From positions 17,190-81,189 of the forward strand of contig WTXG01000172.1 in the NCBI GenBank assembly GCA_022496185.1: a DNA stretch of 64,000 bases. Direction: 5' to 3'. The position numbers were made by a program, and so were the translations under genes. How positions within the stretch are numbered: position 1 is the stretch's first letter; every line of letters begins with the position of its first letter. This document shows positions 32,414 to 44,700 of the stretch, in pieces. The notes below the pieces were generated by a model that worked only from the letters and a program-made list of their open reading frames with translations, did not search any database and was not told where the DNA came from. The DNA comes from Multifurca ochricompacta (lineage: Eukaryota; Basidiomycota; Agaricomycetes; Russulales; Russulaceae).

Positions 32414-34267
32414 TCATACATCATCATCCACACCCCAATATACCGATATGGGGTTACCAGACCGCTCTCGCGCAGCGAGAAACGGCTTGATAGATAAAGA
32501 GGAGGAAGTGGAGGTCGATCCACTCAGATGAAGATCACACAGCGCCGGTAATAAATCCTGTACCGCCGACGAGTTTCCTCCAAGTCCATCGTTTCCACTT
32601 CCGATGACCCGCTCAAGCGCACCCGCGATGCTCGGCACCAGCGTGCCTGACACGTCCAACTTTTTCACACCTTTGAATTGGCGGAAAAGTTCTAACCACT
32701 GGAACGCGTCCGTCTCGTCCGGGTTCCGCCAGATGAATAGTAAAGGGGACGCCTCGACATCGAGTCGTTCGACGTTGGAAAGAAGTGAGGAGAGTTGCTG
32801 GCAGACATGAACCAGCATGGAAGTCTGTCGATCCAAGTCGTCGCATGCGAGTTGCAGTCGAAATTTGTATGGTGGGGGAGAAGGTGGTGGTAATGTTGAT
32901 GTAGGTGTCGCTGTCGTTGCTGTAGTAGAAGGAACTGACGGGGATTGAAACTCGTGGATAATAGAGATATCGTCATCCGAAAGTCGGATTGACGTCTGAT
33001 GAGGAGATCTCAGCGCTTCCGTGAGATCAATGAATTGGCAGAGCTGGGGAATTTCAAACGTGGGTTGTTCGAAGAGCGTAGTGTTGAATTGTTTGAGGGC
33101 GGGAGCACGCATCCTGGAGACTAGATCTTCCAGGAACTCGCCGCAACCGCTAAAATGAAGTTCGGTAAGATTGGGGAACAGAATACGATTCTGGGGCGGG
33201 AGAGGTGAGTTTATGTGTTCCGGACGGGACGTCGGAGGAAGGAAATGGATCTTCATAGACTTGAGCTGGGTCGCCCCGGACAAACCATTGACGAGGGCCT
33301 CTGGTGGGAAGTATCCAGCGCTCGGAATCTCATCAAGGCACAGCGAGACAAGGTCCGGAGTAGACAAAAGGAGTAGTGGTAATGTAGGATAGGCAGTTCT
33401 ATCCAAATGGATATCACGTAATCGCGGGGCAGATCCGGCCAGGAATGTAGTCGGAAGGAACAATGGTCTCATCGCGTCTTGTGACCTGAGTCGAAGGTGC
33501 TCCAGTTCCGGAAATGACACTCTCATCAACGGGGAGGATTTTGACAAGAGTGACCGTGTCATGTTGAGATTGATTTCGCATACACGCGTCGGGTGCTTGA
33601 GAGCAGCAATCACATTCTCTTCATCCTGGGGGGCCAACGACCTGATTGGCGTCAATCGGGGGTAGCATATAGCGACAGGTAAGGGTGGCCAGAGATCGAG
33701 AGTCTTCCTGACTGGCTTTTGGTAGGTATAGACAAGTCGGAGATCAAGAAGGTGGGGTGATGCAAAGATGAGAGATCGCCATCGTCGGCATACGTGCGTT
33801 AGCCTATGCCATTGCCATGGAACCGATGAGGATGAGGGAGACTTTAGAGTGAGGTGTCGAAGGGTGTCGAATACCTCAAGAAGGACTTCGTTGGGGAGTT
33901 TCTCGATAGCCGCCGGTCGGCTACATCGGCCTACTCACCACGCAACAAAAAGTTAGAAAACAAGTTCCGGAAAGGAAATGATGTGGCACCCACCGAAATC
34001 ACGTTTCCCATGTAACTCTCCACTGTGGCATGAAAAGTTCACCCATGCGTCGAACTCTTTACTGTGGTGCCCAACGGCCACCCATTCATCAAAAGTGTCA
34101 TTCGTTGGCTTCCGCCGTCGTGGGTCTTTGGTTTTGGAGATGGAGAATATGCGACGGACAGTGGCTTGGACTTTGGTGATGATGACGCGCGGGGATAGCA
34201 GCCGAGGGGCGGCTCCTCTAGCTCTAGTTTGACTATTTCGAGAAGGCGATCTACAATCGATTGACAT
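32414..34267 (-). CDS. F-box domain protein, intact, two exons (paralog 7)
   Basis: Exon 1 is 34267-33994 (ATG start). The intron is 33993-33931 (GT-AG, 63 nt) and exon 2 is 33930-32414. The join is in frame (274 + 1517 = 1791 nt, 596 aa). Residues 1-90 form a basic extension (RGAAPRLLSPRVIITKVQATV) homologous to the 5' exon of paralogs 1 and 2. The F-box follows (IEKLPNEVLLEVFDTLRH, WQWHRLTHVCRRWRSLIFAS), then Leu-rich segments, a Thr/Pro-rich linker (residues about 420-445) and the family C-terminus (ACDDLDRQTSMLVHVCQQLSSLL; FQWLELFRQFKGVKKLDVSG). Exon 2 has no upstream ATG in frame before the F-box, which is why the first exon is needed. Likely an SCF substrate adaptor; substrate unknown. 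Most divergent and longest member here. Confidence 0.8.
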
Positions 34268-34453
34268 GGATCAGTTATTTCTGCATAACGGAGTGGACAA
34301 GGATTGTGGACCTACTGTAAGGAATGCATTGACGGGCTCAAGGCGGATTGAGGGTAAGAGAATTGAACTTATATGAAAGTGGGTACATAGGAGGCGTGCA
34401 TGGCACATGAAAGCAGGGCCGTGGCGTTAATGTTGTCCGTGGTCCGTCCTCCG

Positions 34454-34463
34454 CATATATATG
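34454..34463 (-). promoter_or_regulatory. TATA-like motif upstream of F-box paralog 7
   Basis: CATATATATG about 190 bp upstream of the ATG at 34267, matching the spacing seen in paralog 1. Confidence 0.4.
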
Positions 34464-34469
34464 GGTGCC

Positions 34470-35509
34470 GCAAGGCTGTGCAGATTCTCCTCCCAATGTG
34501 CGATATAAGCGCGAGAAACTAATTGCTATCGAAAATTATTATGGGCCCGTTCTTTGTTATTTGTGTTGTTTTTTAAATGGTCCATGTGTCTGTTGTACAG
34601 TGGATGGTTGTGATAGCGTTTGTGTTGTGTTTGGGCGGGTTGATGTTGGAACTTGTTTCCTTTCGAGCCATTTCCCCTGTTTGCCTTTTACGGCACAACG
34701 AGGGATGGAAGGGAAGGGCACCCAAAAGGGAAAGGGAAAGGGAGGGGGGGCCAAAAGGGGGGGGGAGGGTGCCAAGGGGGGGCCCACTCTCGGCTCCGCA
34801 TCTCGGGCCGGATTGGAAACTCACCATTTAAAGGAAAACTTACTCCATATGGTCAGTCTTCCGGCAACGTGGTTCATGCCCGTTGCCCATGAGGCCATGG
34901 AAAAATGACTAATGACGACACAAATCGTCCTCATGGAACCCTCGCCCCTCGACAGGCGTGAACTTTAACTTTATTAATGAAACTTTGCTATATATCAAGT
35001 CGAGGCTAGGCAGCATCCGTCAAGCATTTTCTCTGCGCAGGCGACAGGGATGCCGCTCATCCATCTTCGATTGAACTGTATGATATGTGCCTTCAAGCGC
35101 CGTTGGTGAGTCGACAGCGTGAAACCCGAAGCTTCCAAAATCATTAGATAGCCCGCCTCCACTGCATTCAAACCCCTTGGTGCCATACAATACAATCAGC
35201 GCGCGTCTACATGAGGCATTTTCTGTCCTGGTCCTGGGACAATGTGAGATCAGAAGGATCTCCCAGATGATCGCCTTATCTAGTTCGTGATCTCACAAAG
35301 GGAAGGGAAGCCCTAGAATACAGCAGACACTCGGATAAATGTGACTGGGAGAAAATGAGGGAATCGAACTGCGCCTTGCCCTCTCATAGAGTGACGACAG
35401 GGGAGATAACTCACTCGCGGACAGCCTCATAAGAAACGCTGAAGGCTTAAGGACTGATTGTGCGGGTGATATACCACTGTGTGCAGTATATCACCAGACA
35501 CATTCCAGT
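34470..35509. other. Spacer between paralog 7 and the right arm
   Basis: Contains a purine-rich G-run region at 34710-34790 that keeps several frames open on both strands by composition alone. A 66-codon minus frame at 35195-34995 ends just before an AATAAAG-like tail at about 34965-34985 and might be a decayed element 3' end. No gene supported. Confidence 0.3.
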
Positions 35510-36204
35510 TTGGCCCCGAGTGTTCTACTAGTAGTGGGATCACCCCGAAAGAAGTGTCCCCAGGTCCACCCAGACCCAGATGAACTAGTTGTACGCGATT
35601 ATATCGATCTGGAATCCCGCGTTCTTTTGACGATTCTACAAAATAGATCTAGAATCTAGAATAGAATGATGAACGATGAACCTTAGCCCTGGCCACGCGT
35701 GACTCTTCAGCTTTTGGAGTGCGCAGACCAGAAATGGCAGTTGAGCAGGATTAGCCATCCAATGCAAGTAAAATATGATTCAGGATGTGATGCGTCCGAA
35801 AATGATGCGGTATTGTGTTGTGTTGTGTTGTATTGTGTCATGACACCATCCAAGGACAGTCTCACCCACGTGATCCACCTACTAGGCCTAATTAGCGCGC
35901 AGACCAGCTCCAACGACCTGTGACATTGACAATTGACAAGTTGTTACAGTGCCCCTATGTGTGTGTACCACATCTGAGAGAAAACCTCGCCTATGGTTGT
36001 ATCTGAATGAAAAGTGCATTTCATTGATGATCAACTGTGAGGCGCAGACCTGTTCACTTGTTACCTGTTCATTTAGTATTAACTGGCTGAAGCCCTCCTT
36101 TACCTCAGTGATGTACTAAAGGAGGTATATAAGAGGGGCAACCGAGACACAACGTGTCGGGGGCAGGAGCGCAGGGGCAGCATAATTATTATCATTATTT
36201 AGAT

Positions 36205-36655
36205 AGCAGATAAGTTATTTACTATGCACTAGGAAAGATAATCTGAATATTTAACTGGTCAATGCGCTTATCATGCTCAAAAGAGCGTGAAAAAAAGGAA
36301 AGAAAATTATGATAACCAGCCCGGCTCAAGGATACAAATCTTAGGAGTGTCAAGATCATGTTCGGTTCGGAAGAGGAAGAGAGCCATAGCTTTGGCCTCC
36401 TGTTTCGATTTCTCCTATTTATTTTGACTCTTGTGGCTAAAATTTATAATAGCTTTCTCACAGTCACTTTTACTCTTATTCTCCGCTCTCAAGTCGATCT
36501 TCGTGCTATCACATCACTTTCACCAAATTATACTATTTACCTGTGACTATATTAAGGAAAGTGGAATTGTCTCAGATCTGTCTGAATCATTTTGCTGACG
36601 CATTTATTATCACATCAGATCGAGTCCACCCGGGAGGCCCCAGCCCGTCTCAACA
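36205..36655 (-). repeat. LTR in the right duplication arm (TGTTGAGA family)
   Basis: Ends (plus strand) CCCGTCTCAACA at 36655; reverse of 30954-31480 with small indels. Upstream of the F-box gene at 36786 and divergent from it. Confidence 0.6.
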
Positions 36656-36785
36656 AACGTTTGCAACGCAACCACACTTTGTACTTCGTCATTGAAGGGG
36701 ATCAGAATGAAAACCCGGTCGGGTATGTTACATACATACACAAATCACCACACTCACCGACTGTCATGACGTAGGCTCTATAAAA

Positions 36786-38163
36786 ATGGATACTCTCTCT
36801 GACGACAGCCTTTTGCAAATATTCGATTTCTGTCGGCAAATTTTGAAAACGCCTTTGGGGCCCTATTGGGATTGGTATACGTTGGTACATGTGTGCCGCA
36901 GATGGCGACAGCTCATATTCGCATCACCGCGTCGTCTCGACCTAAAACTCCTATGCGGACCAAGAACGCCAGTGAGGAGGATTCTTGATTGTTGGCCACC
37001 ATTGCCCCTTGCCATCAATAACGATTTAATATCCTCCGAAGGAGATGAAGATAACCTTGTTGCCGCGCTCGAGCACCCCGATCGCATATGCAGGATTTCC
37101 TCGTGTGTGAGATGGCAACTATCAGACAAAATAGCCAAAATTCAACAGCCATTTCCAGCGCTGACATATCTTTATCTTTCAGGATACAGAGACGATAGGA
37201 TCATGCGAGTCCTTCCTGATGGGTTTCTTGGTGGATATTCTCCTCGTTTACTCGATCTCCGTTTGGATGGCATTCTATTTCCAGCATTACCCAAGTTTCT
37301 CTCGTCTACCAGTAACCTTGTAAGGCTTCACCTTATTGGCATACCGATCAGTGGTTGTATTTCACCTGAGGTGATGGCCAATTGCTTGTCTATGTTGCCC
37401 AAACTCAAATGGCTCTCAATCATGTTCAAATCCTTGATTCCTTTTCCTGATCAAAGCAGACAATGTCCACCTCCACTGCAACGCGCCGTTCTCCCTACTC
37501 TTACAACATTTTCATTCAAAGGGAACAGCGAGTATTTGGAAGACTTGGTTTCCCGAATCGACGCTCCACTGCTCATCTCACTCCATCTAGGATTCTTTGA
37601 TCAGCCATCATTGACATTCCACAACTTTCCATTTCATCAGTCGCACAGAAAATTTCGGATCGCTTATTCAAGCCGTTTGGAATTTGACCTTAATCTTACA
37701 TCTGTTTCGATCAAAGATAATGAATGACGGTTCTGGCATCGCGTTTGCTTTCTTGCAGATCGTGTGCGACTCGACAGATGAGCCACTCTCATCTATGCCC
37801 AGATATGCAACCAATTATCCCCTATCCTCTCAATTTGAAATCGTTGTGATCTGTGGAGAAAACTGGACGACGGTTTCAGGATTGCACGGACCGGCGAAAT
37901 GGCATGGGTTTTTCCGACCTTTCACCGCTCTGGAGACACTATATGTAGCGAAGAAAGTGGCGCGGCATGTTGCACCTGCGCTCGAAGACCTCAGTAGGGA
38001 CCCGGCCATGGCGGTGTTGCTCAAATTACGGTGGCTCCAGTTTGGGAGCTCTCGGGAGTCGACGTCCATGAACCAATTCATTACCGCGCGCGGGCTTTCC
38101 GAACTTGGTCACCCTATAACCGTGGAATATGACAAGAAGTCATCTTGGTCTTGGCATTTCTAG
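36786..38163 (+). pseudogene. F-box protein gene with frameshifts (paralog 8)
   Basis: 36786-37727 encodes an uninterrupted F-box (MDTLSDDSLLQIFDFCRQ, YTLVHVCRRWRQLIFASPRRLDL) and Leu-rich body (DEDNLVAALEHPDRICRI, EYLEDLVSRIDAPLL). Near 37625 the family frame shifts (normal continuation HQFISR... is in the next frame), and 37684-38163 gives the C-terminus (VCDSTDEPLSSM, WHGFFRPFTALETLYVA, NQFITARGLSELGHPITVEYD). A second local frame disturbance follows SSM. Either a young pseudogene or assembly indels: the first 280 codons including the F-box are sound. Confidence 0.8.
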
Positions 38164-38497
38164 ATGTCAGCGTCGTTCTACTTTCGCGGCAACTACCAAC
38201 TGGATTTGGGTGCTACAATTGGACGTGATGAAGTGATAGTTGGTTGTGTTTAGGATTACTGATCTTTCTCGCCTGGTTTTGTTCCTCACTCTTCGGTACC
38301 GTCTTCGTTTCTACTTTATGATTCCTCACCGCACCAGGACAGAAACGCAAAAGGATGAGTAATTGACGATGAAGCGTATAGACTCGATGTAGATTCACTT
38401 ATATAACGACTTTCGAGACCGTAGACGTTAATTCCTGCAGCGTTTCTACTTCTAAATGTGATGTTTCTTGTTTGATTCTCTATCCGCGAGTGGATTT

Positions 38498-38960
38498 CTT
38501 GCTGTAAGGAAGGTGCGAGCGTTGAGCGTGAAACCTTCGGCCTCCTCCACTTTTGGCTAACTCTTTGTACGAGCCCTGGACTATAAATTTTCTTATTATT
38601 AGATCTCATTTTTAGACACTCTTTATTATACTTCAAAGTGTTTAATGCATGGTGCGAGTTTCAAGTTTCATCTTATCAGCTACTCTGCACTCTGGGCCGG
38701 CTGCCCGTCTATCAATTTTCTCATTTTCTTTACCTCTCCGTCCACTCCTTACCATCAGTTTCATATCTTAACCATCGCCTGCACTTCACCGTCTTCAGGA
38801 CCTGGTTCTTACCCTCCTTGTCTCTTTCCTCCTTACCAAATTTGCCATCTACGGCTTTCTTTTACTATACCGCTCTTTTCAAAATCTGGACTCTGAACAA
38901 GTATATAAAGGTATTTATACTGCTCGTAGTAGGGCCAGCAAAGCAACCAGCAATATAGCT

Positions 38961-39007
<47 letters not shown>

Positions 39008-39212
39008 TACAAAGAACAGTTATCGAACAAAGTGCAAGGCCAATTGGCACCAAACGGCACTGTCATCAGTAACATCCAGCACAAACCAACGCTCACCGAC
39101 TTCATTGCATCGTGCGGGCTCTCCTCTTCCTCCTCTCTGCTCACTGCTCACATTACTCTTCAGGGAACACCCTTTGCTTTGCACTCACCGCAGATTGGCT
39201 CCGCACACTTGC
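38498..39212 (+). mobile_element. Solo Gypsy LTR with 5-bp TSD CTTGC
   Basis: The LTR is 38503-39207 (705 bp, TGTAAGG...CCGCACA), flanked by CTTGC on both sides. Contains TATATAAAGG and a long (TC)n tract at about 38960-39003. Same family as 39546-47290. Confidence 0.9.
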
Positions 39213-39370
39213 CCTGGATTGACTTTAAATTCTTGCTGTTCCTAGGATAAAGACCACATGAACGTGACCAGGGCTCTAACTTAGAGTAGGCTTGACTACA
39301 GCTCCCATACGCTATTCATCTCAATCGATCTTACTTGTAAACCATGACCCACAAGTTCCATTGGCTTGTT

Positions 39371-39545
39371 GCGCCGGTAACGGATCAGAGTTGGCCGGAC
39401 CGGATCAGAGGTGACCGGAGTTGCCGGTGCAAGATGGAGTTAAGTGGACATTGTAATATACTCACTGACATTCCACTCGTTTATTATGATTACTTATGAT
39501 TAAGATACAATCCTTTATGACCATAGCATAGCACACTCTTTACAG
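39371..39545 (-). repeat. Truncated Copia LTR (family of 3970-4176)
   Basis: Reverse-oriented match to the 207-bp Copia LTR from its CCGGTAACGGATCAGAG end to ...CTTTACAG, where the Gypsy LTR begins. The rest of the LTR is not found on the far side of the Gypsy element. Confidence 0.75.
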
Positions 39546-40250
39546 TGTAAGGAAGGTGTGAGTGTTGGGCATGAAACCTTCGGCCTCCTCCACTTTTGGC
39601 TAACTCTCTGTATGAGCCCTGGACTATAAATTTTCTGATATTAGGTCTCAATTTTTAGACACTCTTTACTATACTTCAAAGCGTTTAATGCATGGTGCCA
39701 GTTTCAAGTTTGATCTTATCAGCTACTTCATACTGTCTTCACTCCGGGCCGGCTGCCCGTCCATCAAATTTTTCAATTTCTTCACCTCTCCGTCCACTTC
39801 TTACTATATGTTTCGTATGTTAACCATCGCCTGAACTTCACCGTCACTTCACCATCACTTCACCGTCTTCAGGACCTGGTCTTTTCCTTGCTTGTCTCTT
39901 TCCTTCTTACCAAAATGGCCATCTTCGGCTTTTACTTACTATACCGCTCTTTTCAAATCTGGACTCTCAAGAAGTATATAAAGGTATCTATACTGCTTGT
40001 AGTAGGGCCAGCAACCAGCAATCTAGCTTCTCTCTCTCTATCTCTTTGTGTGCAAAGAACAGTTATTGAACAAGGCACAAGGTCAATCGGAACCATCGGC
40101 ACTGTCATCAGTAACATTCAGCACGATCTAACGCTCATCGACTTCATTGTGTCGCGCAGGCTCATCTCTCTCTTCCTCACAACTCACTGCTCACCTTACT
40201 CTTCAGGGAACAGGCTTTGCTTCGCACTCACCGCGGATAGGCTCCGCACA
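39546..40250 (+). repeat. Gypsy 5' LTR
   Basis: TGTAAGG...CCGCACA, 705 bp, with TATATAAAGG near the middle as likely promoter. The following AATTGGCTGCCCCAGTGAGG would be the primer-binding region. Confidence 0.9.
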
Positions 40251-40335
40251 AATTGGCTGCCCCAGTGAGGCAAAGTTATCAGTTCCCTTGACCTAACCCC
40301 CTTCTTTGCTGTTAAGTCGCACCCGCGACTTGTCT

Positions 40336-41541
40336 ATGCCCCGCCAGAACCCTATACCACCCAGAGTCTTGCCAACCAGAAACACCAGAAAGGCCTCAAC
40401 CTCATCTAGAACCTTGGCAGCTTCTCCAGATAACTCTAGACCCCCATCTCCTACTGCATCAACATCTTCCGACCACACAGCACGCCCTGATCTAGCTTCG
40501 TCGCCCTTGATCCTTCAGGCTACCTCTGAATCTTACTTAGACCCGGAAATCTCTGTCCCCTTCTCTGCCTTAGTATCAAGTTCCATTAATCGGCTTTCAT
40601 CCCCTGTCTCAAGCGCCACTTCATCTTCCATCCCATCTTCAGCAATCACCTCAGCTCTTGTGTCTAGAATCCCGAGTCCATCGCTTCCAGAATCACTTCC
40701 TGTTACTTCCTCGTTCCCCCTTCCATCCGACACTACAGCATTCCAACTAAGACCAGCCTCCTTTCCCACTCCATCTAGTTTCAATACAGTCTCGCCTCCA
40801 TCACCCTTGCTCCAACATCAATCTTTGCTTCCAGTTCGGCCCCTACCCACTTATAATCAGTCAGCTACAGCACCTCTCCCTGCGCCAGTCATGACATCAA
40901 ACAACTACATTTCTGGTCCTGCTGCGATGCCCCCTCCTCGCTCTCGGCAAGCCCCATTCTTCTCTGATCAAACAGGCGACCCGATTGAGTTCTTCATCAA
41001 AGAATTTGAAGACTTGGCTACTGCTCACAATCTTTCTGACCAACAAAAAGTGGACCAGATTACACGCTATGTTCCTTCAGAACTACGACAACTCTGGAAG
41101 TATCTAGACGGCTATGACACTCAAAGCTGGAAAGCGTTCAAGAACTCTCTGGAGCAACTCTATGCCGAACCATCTGAGCTAAGCCGACACTCTAAACAGC
41201 GTCTTCAGGAGATGACTAGGCTCAACTCTCAAGCTCGAATGGATGATGAAGAAGCTGTGCGAACGTACTATAAAAGATTCTTGCTGCTCTCTAAGCCATT
41301 GGTCAACTCCAACCGTCTTTCGGACGAAGAATGTAACGCTGCCTTTTGGAGCGGATTCCACCCTGAAGATCAGAAATGGTTGTACTCTCGTCTTCTATCT
41401 AAATATCCAGATCACCCCACTGGCTTCCATTATGACTACGAAGAAGTATACAGGCTAGCACGCATCGAGTTCGCTAACCGGCCCATTGCCATGCCCAGCT
41501 CAGATATCGATTGGAGGGCCTCCACCTCGGACAGGACATAA
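40336..41541 (+). pseudogene. Gypsy gag (capsid region)
   Basis: Begins at the ATG of MPRQNPIPPRV after the leader. A Ser/Pro/Thr-rich N-terminal 200 residues precede a retrotransposon gag capsid domain (DPIEFFIKEFEDLATAH, LRQLWKYLDGYDTQSWKAF, YKRFLLLSKPL, WSGFHPEDQKWL). The frame closes at 41541, and the gag tail resumes in another frame at 41511-41770 and a third from 41768, so Gag is broken by two frameshifts before its zinc knuckle. Confidence 0.8.
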
Positions 41542-41767
41542 GGCCCGACCCCTTACTACAACAATGGTACAGCAGTAGACTCCGCGATCCAAGGACTTAT
41601 GATGAAGAATGGCATGGACGTAATCACGATCGTTCACCTCCAGACTTCCAGCAGCGGAACGACGTTCCTAGACGAGAGGTATACCCCATTGCTACTGAAC
41701 CACCCACCAAGTCTGTCCAGTTCCGGGACAATTCACGAGAACGGAGAATTGGGAGATCAGCAACTTC

Positions 41768-44700
41768 ATGCTCAAATTTCAATCACTTCCCCAAGGCGAC
41801 CCGGAATACGCCAGCCTGTATGGACAATGTCTGTACAGGTACCCAATCATTGCGCAATCCATCCCCAAGCCGACCTTTGCTCAACAAGCCCCCATTCGCC
41901 AAACTCCACCGTCCACGACCTGGCCTCAGTCCTCAGATCGCCCTGCGCCGCTCACCAATCCACCTTCCATCCCATCCAGTGTCAGTACTGCGAAGGCAGT
42001 ATTCTTCCGTCGCCGCGATCCCATTGAGGGATGTGCCTTCTGTACCAGGACTGGACATCGTATTAGGCAATGCCCGACTGCAGAAGAATACATCGACTCC
42101 GGCCGCGCATCAATAGTCAACAACCGCATTTGTCTGCCCAATGGACAGCAAGTCCCGATGGGCAACACGAATCAAGGACTTCAGGCCAGTATAGACGAAT
42201 GGCTAGCCAAGCCCAGCAATCCCTCCACAACGACCTTCTCACGCAATCCTCCCCCTCACCAGACCCTAGCCATTCAAACCTTCTGTATCCAACCCACGAC
42301 GGCAGCTCACATTGTCGAAGTAACAGAACCAGACCCATGCCCCTCGGAGTCAGACGGTGATGAAGATGGCACTGACATATTTCAAGTATTCGTCGCGGAG
42401 AAAAAGAAGAGACAGGTAAAAGCTTCGAAAATGCAAGAACTAGTCTCACCGGCCGCATCAAAGTCTGCCAATCCAGTTGTACCCCCCGCTGTCGTCGACC
42501 ATCCACCTTCTAAAGTTTCTACTGCTGCTCCGATTACCTCTGCCTCTGTCTCTAACCCTGCTCTAGCCCCCGATCCCTCAGTCGCACGCTCTAACCAACA
42601 ATACCGATACCAGTCTTCCGTAGAGGATCAACAGCTGGTGACAGAACTCCAAAACTGGCTCATGGCAGGAAAACTCTCCCTTACGACACCAGCTCATGTT
42701 CTTGCTGCTAGTCCTGCCATTCGAAAGGAAATGGTTGAAAAGCTACGTACCCGGCGAGTAGAGACTAACTGGATTGAAGAGACCCCAGGTACAACTCAAG
42801 AGGCTTCAGTCTCAGTCTTGGAGCTTGTCTCTCGCCGTACGCCCGAATTCTCGCTACCTCTCAGGGAAGTCGATATCTTAGTCAACGGCATCGTTTCTGA
42901 AGCTGGAGTACTGGACCAAGGATCTCAGATAGTGGTTATGAGAAAAGATCTAGCTCAGGAAGCAGGCGCGCGCATCAATCCAAACAACCGACTCAACATG
43001 GAAGGCGCGAACGGATGGATGAACGAGACTCTAGGCTGTGCTGAGAACTTAGCTATGCGACTTGGCAATATCAACTTCAAGGTCCACGCGCATGTTGTGG
43101 AACACGCCCCTTTCCGTCTCCTGCTTGGTCGACCATTCCACCACCTTCTCCTATGCCGCCTCGAAGATCACCCAGACGGACGAGTCGAAGTCTGCATTCA
43201 AGACCCTCAGGACCCAGCAAGAGCCGAGACTATCACCTCCCGAGCGCGCAAGTCCCAAGAAGACTCAGTCGGCACTCTCGCTTTGGCTACTCTAGTTTCC
43301 CCCCCTCGTGTTGACACTCTTCACCCCTTTCATTACAATGCTCAAGTCCCTGCAAGTTATGTATCCGCATTCCTGTATAAGAAAGTCTCTAAAAAGGTCC
43401 GGCCAGTCCCCGCGTCCCTTCCTGAAGACTTCCGCACCATCCGCCGCATTCCCTCTGATCCCCTACTCTCGCTTCCTTCCTTGCCTACACAGCCTCCACA
43501 ATTTGTCTCTGGTACACGTCTGACACAAGAACGCTTGGATGCTCTAGATCTTGACTGCTACCGTTTCCTCTGGCCGGAAGAACTCAAGCTACTGCAACAC
43601 ATCCTCAAAGTCAACGAACTTGGGCTAGCCTGGACCGAAGAAGAAAAAGGAAGGTTTCGCGAAGATTACTTTGCCCCCGTCAAGATCCCGGTCATTGAGC
43701 ATGTCCCATGGATCCATCGCAATATCCCCGTCCCCTCTGGCATCATCGACGAAGTTATACAAATATTCAAGGACAAGTTTGCAGCCGGCGTTTACGAGCA
43801 TTCCGACGCATCATATCGATCAAGATGGTTCTGCATCAAGAAGAAAAGTGGGGCCCTTCGACTAGTACACGACCTCCAGCCCCTCAACGCCGTCACTATC
43901 CGCAATTCAGGAGTTCCACCGCTAGCAGAACAGTTGATTGAAGCTATGGCGGGAAGGTCATGTTATAGTATGCTTGATCTCTTTGTGGGCTATGACCATC
44001 GCACTTTAGATATCTCGTCGCGCGACCTCACTACAATACAATCCCCAATCGGTGCCGTACGCCTCACTTGCCTCCCTCAAGGTTGGACCAACGCGATCGC
44101 AATATTTCATGAAGAGTCAAGTTCCTCCTCGAGCCCGAGATTCCCAACATCGCCTGGCCCTTCATGGACGACTGCAGCATCAAAGGCCCTCCCTCTCGTT
44201 ATGAGACCCCCGATGGCAGCTACGAGACCATTCCTGACAATGCGGGAATACAAAATTCATCTGGGATCACCTCAACGACGTTCATCATATCCTCCATCGC
44301 CTCCGACACGCAGGCTCGACTGTTTCCACCACTAAACTCTTTATTGCAGTTCCCGAGGTTGTTATCCTAGGCCACAAGTGCACTTACGAAGGCCATGTTC
44401 CCGATGACTCGAAAATCACCAAGATCCGCGACTGGCCCCCGTGCAAGTCCCTCACTGAGTCCGTGCCTTCCTAGGTATCGCTGGCTACATGGCGTCTGGA
44501 TCAAGAACTATTCAGCCATCGCACGCCCTCTGGTGACCTCACCCGCAAAGGACAAGCCTTCTCTTGGGACGAGCGACACACACAAGCCATGGAAGCCCTC
44601 AAAAACGCGATCATCCACTCCTCGGCCCTCATCCCATCGATTATTCTTCCGACGCGCAGTTTACCTTCCATTGACTCATCCTGGCGCGGAGTAGGTTGGA

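Larger units (their letters stand above)
35510..38480 (+). repeat. Right arm of the inverted F-box locus duplication
   Basis: Reverse complement of the left arm (24525-32220 minus insertions). The shared blocks include GGGGCAACCGAGACACAACGTG with its TATATAAGAGG, the LTR, the F-box gene, and the 3' flank to about 38480. This arm carries no nested transposon and so preserves the ancestral target sites of the left-arm insertions. Confidence 0.85.

Noticed and set aside
34557..34908. Proline/glycine-rich open frames on both strands
   Set aside because: Produced by a purine-rich G-run tract; no domain, and frames overlap fully on both strands.
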